Part shown: positions 1 through 10,800 of the stretch, piece by piece
Numbering within the stretch: position 1 is the first letter of the stretch
Layout: each line of letters opens with the position of its first letter
DNA from: Mesocentrotus franciscanus
Lineage: Eukaryota; Echinodermata; Echinoidea; Camarodonta; Strongylocentrotidae
DNA length: 64,000 bases
Direction of reading: 5' to 3'
NCBI GenBank assembly: GCA_037976565.1
Contig: CP137671.1
Location: 26,669,813-26,733,812 of the forward strand
The notes under the pieces: generated by a model
What the model saw: the letters and a program-made list of their open reading frames with translations, nothing else
Database searches by the model: none
What the model was told of the DNA's origin: nothing
Program-made: the position numbers and the translations under genes

Positions 1-96
1 NNNNNNNNNNNNNNNNNNNNNNNNNNNNNNNNNNNNNNNNNNNNNNNNNNNNNNNNNNNNNNNNNNNNNNNNNNNNNNNNNNNNNNNNNNNNNNNN
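1..96. other. Assembly gap (run of N)
   Basis: Ninety-six undetermined bases. The first real base is 97. Confidence 1.
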
Positions 97-830
97 AACA
101 TAGTAGAACACGAAAATGGCAAGATATTGTTATTAAACTGATACATAAAGAGAGAAATTGAAGGAAGTTAATGTCAGTTACATGGTCCTGGGAAGCGGGG
201 GTGCTGGGGGTGCTGAGCAGCCCCTGCAAATTTTTTTGTATGATATATTTAATGTTTATCATTATGCTTCATTTACGAAATTGTCACACAGCCGACAGCC
301 AAAAATGACGCTTTTTAAATTAAAAAAATTTCTTTCACAAAATCCTACAACATGTATCCCTAGTTGGCACGCGATCCAATAATACTCGCGACAAAAGCAT
401 ACCATATATTTTTGTGTAACAAGTCAAAGATGTATATAGCACACGTTAATCATTTTCTTTAATAATGTGGAATAGGGGAAATTCGACGACATTAATAAAA
501 TAACGAGATAAGAATTCGTCACTAAAGACGAATGAGGCGGTCTGGACGTTTTTTTAATGATCTCATATGGAGAGATGGAGAGATGAGAGAGAGAGAGAGA
601 TAGGGAGAGCGATATGGCAGTAGATATATAAAACGAAGGAGAGAGGGAGACGGGGTATAGTCATGTAAAAAAAATACATGAGCTGGACAGAGAGTAAAAG
701 AGGAATCAGAATGCATGTACTTGGAAGGAGAGAGGACAGTCAGGAAACTTGGTAGGGGTAAAATAAGAGTACAAAGGGCAAAGAGCAGAGCTATAGAAAA
801 TTAAGGAACATTACAAGACATAATAGGGAC
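97..830. other. Non-coding, no gene seen
   Basis: AT-rich sequence with a purine-rich GAGA stretch near 580-660. The open frames are short and low in complexity. A CCTGGGAA..GGGGGTGCTG motif at about 186-215 resembles the sequence near 6,325-6,360 in inverse orientation, so it is probably a transposon remnant. Confidence 0.5.
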
Positions 831-835
831 TTTTA

Positions 836-1554
836 GATTTGCACGACGAGGACGTAGCTAGACTGCTACACGGACATCCTTTTAAGGCAATGTGACGTCC
901 TTTTAAGGCACTGGCAGTGCCCGGGAGTGTGCCTTAAAGGGAACCAAAACCTTCATCCTAAGTTGCCTTTATTGTAAAGTTTAAACGATTTGAATAAGAT
1001 TAGTGAAAAATTGAACAAAATCAGGCAAGGTATAAGGAAGTTAAAGCTAAAGAAATAACTTGTCACCAGAGGGCGATATTTAATTTGATGGCATCATTTG
1101 TGGACAACTCTCCATGCCTTCTGATCATGGAATTTCATGTTTTTCATTCTTTCTTGTGATTGAGATAATCTACTCCCTTGAAAACAAGATATAGAATGCA
1201 AAATGATATATTCCACTTTACATTTTATGAAGTCGGATATTGAACACAAATGAATACGAAGAAAATGAAAGAATTGTGAAATTGCATGATCAGAAGGCAT
1301 GGAGAGTTGTCCACAAATGACGCCATCAAATTAAATATCGCCCTCTGGTGACAAGTTATTTTCTTTAGCTTTAACTTCCTTTTACCTTGCCTGATTTTGT
1401 TCAATTTTTCAATAATCTTATTCAAATCGTTTAAACTTTACAATAAAGGCAACTTAGGATGAAGGTTTTGGTTCCCCTTAAAAGGACGTCACATTGCCTT
1501 AAAAGGATGTCCACGTAGCAGTCCACGTTCTCGTCGTGCAAATCTAAAAGTCCC
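836..1554. mobile_element. Foldback MITE with long inverted arms
   Basis: The outer ~300 bases are near-perfect inverted copies: 836-1,131 matches the complement of 1,288-1,554. The termini read GGGACTTTTAGATTTGCACG. Both sides are flanked by TAATA (831-835 and 1,555-1,559), which fits a 5-bp target duplication. There is no coding capacity. A shorter relative lies at 15,371-15,480, so this is a family. Confidence 0.8.
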
Positions 1555-1559
1555 TAATA

Positions 1560-1800
1560 GAAGGAGAACGAGAACCAGAGGCGGGAGAGGTAGAGGGTGA
1601 GAGAGAAGAAAAGGAGAAAGGCAAAGGCAGAGGGAGACAGAGCAAGAGAATAAGAGGGAGGCAAGGCAAGAGGTCGAGGTAGAGGGAGGCAGAGAGAGGA
1701 AGAGGGTAAAAGAGTAGAGAGAGAGATATGCAGAGACAGAGCAAGAGGAGGAGAGGGGCAAAATAAGAGAGGTCCTCAGGAGAAGAGAAAGAGATGCAAT
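1560..1800 (+). repeat. Purine-rich low-complexity tract
   Basis: Long imperfect GAGAGG/AGAGGC repeats. They create Leu/Ser-rich open frames on the minus strand that are not genes. Confidence 0.8.
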
Positions 1801-2203
1801 GGAGAACGATGCATTTAATATTTCCAGCATAAATAGAATTGAATATTTATTACATAGAGAAAGAGAGAAGTATTGACATGTGAACAATACTATGTCCATG
1901 GAATGGACGTAAACATTGCATATACCTTGGCTTAATAACTGGAAAAATATAAACGTCTGGGAAGGAAACTAGCATCATAGAAATGGGACGATTTGATATT
2001 TGAATTGGGAGAATTGGGAGATTAATAGACGACAAGGATTTAGATTACCCATAGGGTTGTACGCACACTATATTGACATCCCTCTCCCAGAGATATAACA
2101 CGCAAAATTAGGCAATTATTACATTGTTTGTGATTGTATATGATAATATGTTATAATAGTCGAAGAAGATCATAATAAATTTAAAACGACGGAAGAAAAA
2201 AAA

Positions 2204-2275
2204 CGACCCACCAGGAATCGAACGTGGGTCGCCGGAATGGGAGGCAAGTGCTATGACCACTATACCAAAATAATC
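2204..2275 (-). repeat. tRNA-Gly-like SINE head or tRNA pseudogene
   Basis: Read on the minus strand, an A box (TGGTATAGTGG) and a B box (GTTCGATTCC) flank an anticodon-like CTCCCAT loop (CCC, Gly). A run of T follows, as for an RNA polymerase III terminator. The two halves of the acceptor stem do not pair, so this is not a functional tRNA. It is a SINE head or a decayed tRNA copy. Confidence 0.6.
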
Positions 2276-3706
2276 CACGTAGACATTACATGTGAACGAA
2301 AATGGAATTCTCAAATCCCACTTTGCAAGTGAAATATGAGCATGATCCCGGCATCTGATCGAAAAATAAAGGACACACTGGTGATAGCTTATTGTCTCAG
2401 CTACAACATACTCGAAGCTCAGCGAAAACAAAACTAAAACGACGGAGATATTGCTCGCGAAAGACGGGAATGTAGAATCCAGTTTTGAAAAAAGTCATGT
2501 CCCATAGAGAATAAACGGAAAATGTAAAAAATTGATATGCCTCCTTTAATCGCAAAAATACGCCATGATGCCTTTGTCAAAATGAACCGCGTTTGTAGAA
2601 AATTGTCTCAGCTAAAACATATCAAAATTTAGAAGAAAATCGATCAATATTTACAGAGATACAATCAATTTTCCATATTTTCATAATATGCAAATTAAAA
2701 TTTTGAGTTCGGAGGCCATTATGATGACGTCATGAATTAATTGAGGGTCAAATGAGACATGAAATCATATCTCCGACTCATAATCTATCCGAATAAGAAA
2801 ACAATTTGGGAGTTCCCATCCATTCTGGAGAGTTACAATGAATTTTGTTTAGGCATGTTTTTGCCCATGTATTGTGGATAAAGATAACACAGGTCCGCGC
2901 GTACCGTCAACTTTGACGGACGCTCATTGCGTTATTACTGTTCAGAAAAGGGTGAACAAGGTATCAAAATGCTTGGAAAAATGTGCCAAATATGATGAAC
3001 GAGAAAATTTGGCGATTCTATGTTGCACAATGCCACTTTGCGCGAAAACGCGCGCGCATGCGCGTTTTTTTGCAAAATGCTTAAAATGGCCTAAAACATA
3101 TTCAAAATGAATTTGAGACGATTTAGAGCATTTTGAAATTTCGCGCGCGCGCTTACCCGCGGACGTACGCATACGCGTGCGTTTTTTGACCTGAAATTGA
3201 CCGGACGGATATTGACCTTGATCCTGATAAATATGAATGAGAAATGACTTTCCATTATGAAGATATGATCATGAGTTGATTTTCAGAAGAAAAAAAAAAT
3301 CACAAAATGGCGCCTGGATGACGTCATGAAGACTTGATGACCTTGAAAAGATTGCTGTCACGTCTTATGACAATGAACTATCACTGTGCCAAAATTGAAA
3401 GAAATTGACAAAACCGATCTGGAGTCATCTTATACACAAAAAGGGGTTAGAAATAAATAAAAATAAAGAATAAAGAATAAAGAATAAAGAATTAAGAAGA
3501 AATAAAATTCTGACGAAATCAATAGGTGATCTGTCGAAGACGACAGACCACCTAATAATCGGCTCCGATCATAGTCAGCATGCTGCATGCATAGCAAAAT
3601 AGTCTTAAATTTGTTTCCAGGTTCACAGACGGCCCAGCTGCTCCATATAAGCCAAACGGACATGACTTTTGTTAATGAGTAGAAGAAATGGTGAAGTATG
3701 TTATTA
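2276..3706. other. Non-coding, no gene seen
   Basis: No splice-framed coding segment was found. CpG-rich alternating purine/pyrimidine runs (CGCGCGCATGCGCG type) occur near 3,045-3,180. The style resembles the dispersed 1.5-kb repeat at 8,188 and 12,204, but I could not align it. Confidence 0.4.
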
Positions 3707-3710
3707 CATT

Positions 3711-4120
3711 ATATCGGGTGGCCCCCCCTAATCGGAATAAATGTAGTTGACTTTTAAGGACTTTGCTCTGATCAACAGTTATCTTTTTTCACCTTGCTGG
3801 ATAAAACAACTTTACAACACCTTTTCAACACCAAGATCATAACATTTGTTTGAATTTTTTTTATTTTACGAGTAATTTCTTATGGACTGTCATTTTCGAG
3901 GTTTGCCATTAATTTGTCATCGTGCTTCCGAAAATGACAGTCCATTAAAAATTACTCATAAAATAAAAAGTTCTCAACTAAATTTGATGATCTTTATGTG
4001 ATTATAATGGGGAAAAGGTGCTCTATCCAGCAAGGTGAATTAGTAAAAAAGATGATTAGAGCTAAGTCCTGAAAAATAGACTGTATCGAGTGTTCGTTTT
4101 TTTTGTTGGCCACCCGGTAT
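3711..4120. mobile_element. MITE with mariner-like termini
   Basis: The ends read ATCGGGTGGCC (left) and GGCCACCCGGTATA (right), and the interior is largely self-complementary: 3,780-3,905 matches the complement of 3,925-4,045. The TA-flanked RCCGGGTGGCC type suggests a Tc1/mariner-derived MITE; the superfamily call is inference. No transposase frame is present. Confidence 0.6.
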
Positions 4121-4124
4121 AATG

Positions 4125-5620
4125 ATGCATAATTTCTGGGTTATTTGTTACCGTACACTCTTTCGAAGAAAATTGTTTATTAACTTTTTATATCCATCGT
4201 ATAAATCTTCATGAAGGTTTCACACAATGAAACAGTATTGTTACCACAAAAAAGGTTAATTGTGAGGAATATAATGATATAACCTAAGCAGGTTTTAGTA
4301 TTTGTTTGTACATGTCAGGTGCTACTATTAAGTCATAAATATTATGTTAACTGATACTTCGCTTATCTATTTCATTATGTTTCCTCACAAATTACATGAA
4401 TTACATGTATTAACTTTTCAGTACATAGTTTTCACTGTTGAAACCTTCAGGACGATTTCTTCGATGAATGCAAAGAATGGCATAAACAGAATTTCGCCTC
4501 GTCACGCAAAACGAGACAGAACTCTTCATTTACAAAATCAAATTAATATGATTTAAATTCAAGGAGCAACATCATTAGTAATCATTCCAGCTTAACATGA
4601 TGCAAAATACACATACTTGCTTTTTGAGCAAAGCCTTGTGAAAGTTCATATCATGTATATATATTTTTTCTGCTTGTACCATGTTTTAAATTAATACACA
4701 GACTGTATTTAATACGTCTTTGATTTTCTCTTGTAAGATCCAACTAACAGGCATGAAGGAATATCCAGTGGAAAATTATTCCAAGCAGTGGGACCCAAAA
4801 GTTGATATTATGAACTTACTTACATCTAGATGAATATTTCTTCTCCAGAACTAAACTACATTTCATATCATTGCTGGTCTGTAAATGAATGCTCGAAGAT
4901 GATTAAATGCCTACAAGAATACAAGATGTAATAAAAGGCCAATAAATCAACTCAGTAGTAAGATATGGGAGAGATGCATCCACTTTCTTACTCTCTCGCA
5001 AACTCTTAACTCTCTTAGATTCATGCCATGAGCAATTGAGTTTAAATAATCAAAATATTGTGCATCAATCTATGACGTAACATCTTAAACATTTTGTTGA
5101 ATTATAAATCAATTATGCAGTGTTGTTTAACCCTTTGCCTACAGGAACCTGGTGGTCCCTGTATTAAGCTAATGAGACTTTCACAATGCAGTATTCAATG
5201 GGTTAAATGGAAAGATAAACACCTACACACTGAAACATCGCTGAAGTAAAATGTATCTTTCTGAACATTTGAAAATTGAGAACTTGATAAACTATATTGT
5301 TACAAACGTTGTTCAGGCTCAGCCTCATAATACCCTGCCGCGCAGACGGATAATTATTATTTAGTGGCGAAGACTGATTGCTGTAATAAAGTTGAAGCTA
5401 CGTTTAAGCTGGTCATATTTTATAAAGGTCAGATAAGTTTTATTCACTGTGTTCCTTATTTTTTAGTGATTGTGAAGTGGTAATCACATTAAGCTAATAG
5501 ATGTAGAAAAAATAAATTTCTTAAATTGCCAAGGAAACCATGGATAAATAGGAAAATTTGGATAAATGCAAATTATGGTTAGACAATATTGGGCAGGAGA
5601 GTCAGCTTGCTACAACTTGA
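4125..5620. other. Non-coding, no gene seen
   Basis: AT-rich sequence with stops in every frame and no recognisable repeat family. Confidence 0.4.
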
Positions 5621-5623
5621 AAT

Positions 5624-6174
5624 CAGGGGCGGATCTATGGGGGAGGGGGGGGGGGTTAGGGGGTTTAACCCCACCCCCTGGGCTGCCAAAAAAAGAAAAA
5701 GAAAAGAAAGAACGCACACAGGAAAGAAGCCTTTCAAGTGCAGATATTGTGAGAAGATATTCAACTCATCTGGTAACTTAACCAAACACATGATAACTCT
5801 GGATATAAATGTGTATTAAACTGTTACTTGATTTAAAAAGACGTTATCATGCATTGCTTTTCATAGACTCCATTGTGTTAGTAGATGCCAGGAAAACATC
5901 AATACGGGCCGGGGGGTTCAAAATAGCAAAAAAAAAAAAAAAAATCGCCTCTCCGCTACACGACTCGTGCATCGTCATTGGGTCAAACTGTTTAAACTGT
6001 TACTTGATTTAAATAGACGTTATCATGCACTGCTTTTTATGGTCTCCATTGTGTTAGTAGATGCCAGGAAAACATCACTAATGGGGGTTCAAAATAGCAA
6101 CAAAAAATTCGGCTTGCCGCTTTGCGGTGATCTGGTCAAACTCCACCCTTCGCAAAAAGCTAGATCCGCCCCTG
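5624..6174 (+). mobile_element. hAT-type non-autonomous element with captured zinc-finger fragment
   Basis: The ends are inverted copies: CAGGGGCGGATCTA at the left and TAGATCCGCCCCTG at the right, the pattern of hAT-superfamily MITEs. A clear 8-bp target duplication is not visible. The interior holds a C2H2 zinc-finger fragment (5,709-5,791) and a direct duplication of about 120 bases (5,823-5,945 and 6,000-6,110). A truncated relative sits near 10,518-10,655. Confidence 0.6.
5709..5791 (+). pseudogene. C2H2 zinc-finger exon fragment
   Basis: The frame encodes a canonical finger linker (HTG-KPF), the Cys-x2-Cys pair, the Phe and Leu of the hydrophobic core (EKIFNSSGNL) and the first zinc-binding His (TKHM). 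The second His of the HxxxH pair is missing (Leu), so the finger is broken. It lies inside the hAT-like element and was probably copied from a host gene. Confidence 0.65.
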
Positions 6175-6199
6175 ACTATTTAATCTTCACAAAGATCAA

Positions 6200-6998
6200 T
6201 CACTCAGACGAACATATCAGCAGCAGACGGGGAAATGCACCTTGACATAAGGACTTAGAAAAAGAAAGAACAAAGGAGGAGAAGAAGAGTATATATATAT
6301 ATATATATATACGTATATATATCTCAGCACCCCCGGTGAAAAAATCGTTCCCAGGGCCCTGGTCAGTTACCGTCAAGCTTTGTAGTTTGATAAACAGAGG
6401 GCGTGTGCGGTCACGGAAACCAGCTCCAGCACATATATGAAAAGCTTTCTTTTGCAACAAAAGATTACTATCTGTTACGTTTTTGGATGTTGCCAATATA
6501 ACATTACAATATGAAATGTAGGGTAGATTTAAGGTATTGTGCAACATAAATATGGCTTTGTCAGGTAAAAGATCTTTTCACTCTAAATAATATGCCAATA
6601 TTTCGAGAAATTCGCGTCCTTATGTTTTTCAGATTGTAACTTAACAAGGAACTTCGTGCACGTTTTTCCTTCTAGTAAAACATTATCAAGTTTACCACTG
6701 ATATTTTATTGATCACATGACTTACTTCCTTTGAAGTGACTATAATTTGTTTTTAGCACGTTGAGGGTCAGCATATTGCTTCGAAACCAATCAGCTAATT
6801 TCGGTAGTTTCCTATTGATGTTGTTTTCAAGGAAATGAATATTGCGATGAGATAAGAAAACACTTGTATCGTCAGCAAATAATATGAATAGAACTTTTCG
6901 TTTTGAAACAAACACTGACTTTGAGCTATAAGGTCATTGTGACAGCCACATCGGATTTGATAAAAATGACGGCCAAAAAGGAGCATCCATCTTGACAT
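6200..6998 (-). pseudogene. Non-LTR retrotransposon reverse transcriptase fragment
   Basis: Two minus-strand pieces match the palm and post-palm part of a LINE reverse transcriptase. 6,706-6,915 carries the catalytic FADDTS motif followed by a helix ending in ADWFRSNMLTLN. 6,360-6,547 carries the typical downstream segment (LNLPYISYCN, then LLLQKKAFHI). The frame is broken between them, and the lower part runs into a repeat with an (AT)n tract at 6,292-6,321. It is a dead 5'- and 3'-truncated copy, perhaps of the CR1/L2/Jockey group. Confidence 0.75.
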
Positions 6999-7394
6999 TA
7001 AATAGATAACATCATAATCAGATTCTTTATACCTGTAAACCTCATAACTATAGAAATGTTATTATTTCATTAGACCACAATCTCAAATTGCGCCTATTTT
7101 TGATTTACCGAAATGGCGAACCAGGGGACGCCCTTCTTGTCATTGAATCGATGAAATAACATCAGAATCAGATTCTTTATACCTGTAATAATTTTATTAT
7201 TCTAGCCCTTTTCGTATAACAAAAAATGAATTCCAGCTAAAATGGCGGCCCCAGGGTCCACCCTTCTTGGCGTCCGCCAAGAATCAAAATGGTATACAAT
7301 GGTCAACATGTGGGCTAAATTTGATGCTGTTAAAAGAATCTGAACCAAAATATCACTTATACCCCAACTACTACTTCTCCTAAAACCACTTCTT

Positions 7395-7545
7395 CTACTA
7401 CTACTACTACTACTACTACTACTAATCATAATAACAATGATAATAATGAGTAATAATACCCATGATGTTAATATAGATACTACCATTACTGCTACTACTA
7501 CTAATAATAAGATCAACAACAATAGCAATGGAAATATCAATATCA
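7395..7545. repeat. Trinucleotide microsatellite region
   Basis: Runs of CTA/ACT and AAT/GAT triplets. The Ser-rich and Ile/Leu-rich open frames here are artefacts. Confidence 0.85.
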
Positions 7546-7732
7546 TATATATACTAATTGTGCATCAGGTTTGTAAAGATTAAAGGAACTTCATGAAATT
7601 AGGGATGAATTCTTAACTGAATTGATGGCATTCTCTTCTGAGGTAAGACAAAATCAAGATGTTCAGCCAAGAACCACTTTGCCCGTTATGCTACTGTTCT
7701 GACATATGATCGTATTTTTCTACTTACTACAG

Positions 7733-7833
7733 GAGTTACACAATGAAAGTCGGCATTATAACCTGCATGACCTGTATGTTCGCAGTTGCTTTGACGGCGC
7801 GAGGGCCAATCAGAAGACAAGCCTCTCAGCCAG
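7733..7833 (+). CDS. Ig receptor exon: signal peptide
   Basis: The acceptor tactacag precedes 7,733, so a non-coding exon probably lies upstream. The ATG is at 7,743. The 30 codons begin MKVGIITCMTCMFAVALTA, a clear hydrophobic signal core. The donor CAG|GTATGT leaves one base (phase 1). Only one Ig-encoding exon follows in the same phase. Confidence 0.8.
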
Positions 7834-10800
7834 GTATGTTGATTTTTTAATGCATGATTTATAAAATATAAACAAGATAGTATTAACTCTAAAAAAGCCG
7901 GGCTATTTGAGGTCTTAATACGGCCGGTGGGGGGACATAATAGCCCACCCCTAAGATCTCGGACGTGAAACGGCCGATCGCCGCGAAAATTTGCACGCAT
8001 GTCAAGTGAAGTGTATAAAATACTATGACAAATTTAATTTTTTGAAAAATTCACTCATTTGCATAGTTATGGTAATTTATGCGAATAAGGTAATAAAATT
8101 CACCTTTTTACCAATAAACCATATATTCTTTATATTTAAGCATTTTTTTCACTACATATATTCGTTAGACCATTTGAAACAATAATACAAAACTAGAAAT
8201 GCAATCGTGTCAGAACGATATGCGTGCAATGACGCCATGTTTCTACGTGTCAAACGAAAGAGCATCTCTCAGACTGTCCAGAGCTATTTGTACGAAGTCT
8301 GTAGCTTTTGTGGTACTGGAGATAGGTAGGGTGAAAGAAAGACCTCAAAAATGGCCCAAAACGGACAAAATGGCGTCTGGACGGTTGTGCATGAGTGATT
8401 CTAGAGAACGAAGATTACAGCGACCTTGATGAGATGCTAGAAACTACGCCCAAGAAGTTTGAAAGGGATTGGGATAGCTGAGCAAGGGAAGTAGAAAGGG
8501 CTCGCAAGCACTGCGTGCAAAACCAATGGGATTTGGGTGCATGATGAACACGTGATGACGCGTGCTGTGGCACTAACTGCCGTCCATACTAACACATTCA
8601 TGCAGAATATAAAAAGGCGTCTAAAATAGCACCCTTGACGAATTTCAAAAATCCGGCTTCGAGAGGCCCTGCGTTTGGCTACCCAGAAGACGCTTGCAAA
8701 ATTTCAAGGAAAAATAAGGACGGTAGAGGGGCGAAAAGCAGTCTGAAAAAATGACGTCATAGCCGATACGTGTTATTCCTTGGCGGAAACTCAGCAGAAT
8801 TCGTATAGTGACCCTTGTTCAAACACAATTTACTCAAATATTTCTGTGATAACATATAACGTGTTTGGTATCATTGGAAAGGGCACTTCATTGCGGTCAG
8901 TTTGACACCATTGTCATTTGCGCGCAATGTACTGCACGCATTTAACGCGCTTTTACGTAATGCATAGTAAATTCATCATTTTGGGCGATAACTTTGCGCT
9001 GACGTCATTAAAATTTACCAAACTTGGCAGACAGTTGTCACGTATATGGATACATGTGTCTGCCAAGTCTCACTTACGTAGGTATAAAGATCGTAGTTTT
9101 AGAGCAAGTTGAAGTTATTTCGCAATTTTCTTGAAAACCGCATATTTTGAGGGCATTTTTCGCAAAGTCGGTCAGCGTAAGGGTATATAATTTTGCATTT
9201 GGCTGGAAAGGGCATATGTTCAAGTATCTAAATCCCAAAAAGTGTACGGGTTTGCCAAGACACAATAGAGATACGGCCACAGAAAGAAAGCCAATTCCCA
9301 GAACTTTAGAGGGCGCTATTTATGTTTTGCATGGCCATTGGAGCGTGAAATTTAGCATGGCTATGTGCAAGTATAACATAAAGATACTGTGAGATTTAAA
9401 TACAAAACGAAATTTATATGAGAAAGTTATGGCAGTTTTAGATTTTTAGGGGTCAATTTTTCAAGAATTTGAGAGATTTTTGATGGAGTCGGTTTAAGAT
9501 CTGAATTTTGAGTACAAAGATGGCATTTTGAAGGTCAGGTTATGTGTCGCAGATGAAAGAACATCTCTTAGACTATCTAAAAAAAATTGTTAGAAGTTCG
9601 TAGGATCTAGGATAGTGGAGATAGGAAGGAAAAAAGAAAGGCCTTAAAATGGACCAGAAACGGACAAAATGGCGCCTGGACGGTTATGCATGAGTGATTT
9701 CGAAAATCGAAGAATGTAGTGACCTTGATGACATGAGGATCGATGGGCGATTCGCCCCCGTGAGCTAGATAATCGCCTCCGTCAGAGTGCTCACGGGGGC
9801 GATTGCAAAATTAAAAATCGCCCCCGTGGAATTATAGAATAAAGATTATCTTTTCTGTTATAACTTTCAGGCAATATTGAGTTTCAACTTAATATGTATT
9901 TCAAACCTTAAACCAATGAAATGGAACTATGGAAGTTAGATTAGCCTGCAGGATTTCTCGCTCGTATATTTTTTGGTGTCTAGAGGCCGCCATATTGTAA
10001 GCAAATGTGCGCTTATTCGCCGCAAGAGGGCGCTATATTTCCCATCTCCACATCAGATTCTCTATGACTGTATTACAGATACAAACAACGGAAGCTCGCA
10101 GTCCAGTGCTACCGTTAGCAGCGGCTATACCGCGCCGGTAGTACCGGCCGGTGTGCACGCTGCCGCCCCATATCTGCCAGAGCTAGAGGCGATCGCGCAA
10201 GGACCGAACCATGGAGAAGTTTTTCGTTGTGAAAAGCGTGAATCCTCTGAAATCTGGTGATTCCAAAAGACCAGCAAATAATGAACCTCGACCAGTAAAT
10301 CAATATTGAGAAGGAGAGGAAGACCAAAGATGTTGTGGAAGGATATAGTAAAGACTAAAGAAAAAATGTAATAAGGTTGCTTTGAATGATAAGGGGGAAT
10401 TTGCAGAACGGGATGAAATTGAGAGAATGTCATCGCGGGATGAAAGTCGACAGTAACCACTATGTAACTTGTAAAGTTGTAAGAGGGAAATGCCGACTTA
10501 AATAAATGATAATAATTGGCTGATCTACGAGAGGGGGGCCTTGGGCTGCCAAGTGAAAATGTGATGTGCATGTAAAAACGCCATCATGTGTCCAGACCCA
10601 CACAGTATCCGCATCGTCATTGGGTCAACCCCTTAGCAAAAAGCTAGATCCCCCTGGTAACGATGAAATAGCAAAGAGGATCATGGGTACAAATTCAATG
10701 GAAATTTGTATTAAAAAAGAGCCCCGTCAGTACTAAAAAAGCCCCCATGAGAAGGTTCACGGGGGCTCTTTTTTTTTGGAAGAGCCCCCATGGACAAAAA

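Noticed and set aside
1489..1899. 136-codon minus-strand open frame rich in Leu and Ser
   Set aside because: It is the complement of a GAGAGG purine tract and part of a MITE arm. There is no domain and no splice context.
2204..2275. Functional tRNA-Gly
   Set aside because: The acceptor stem does not pair and the T stem has a mismatch.
10075..10309. GC-rich coding-like patch after an acceptor-like ttacag in Ig receptor intron 1
   Set aside because: As an extra exon it would need a matching donor in phase 1 to keep the frame, and I found none. Kept only as a possible transposase relic.
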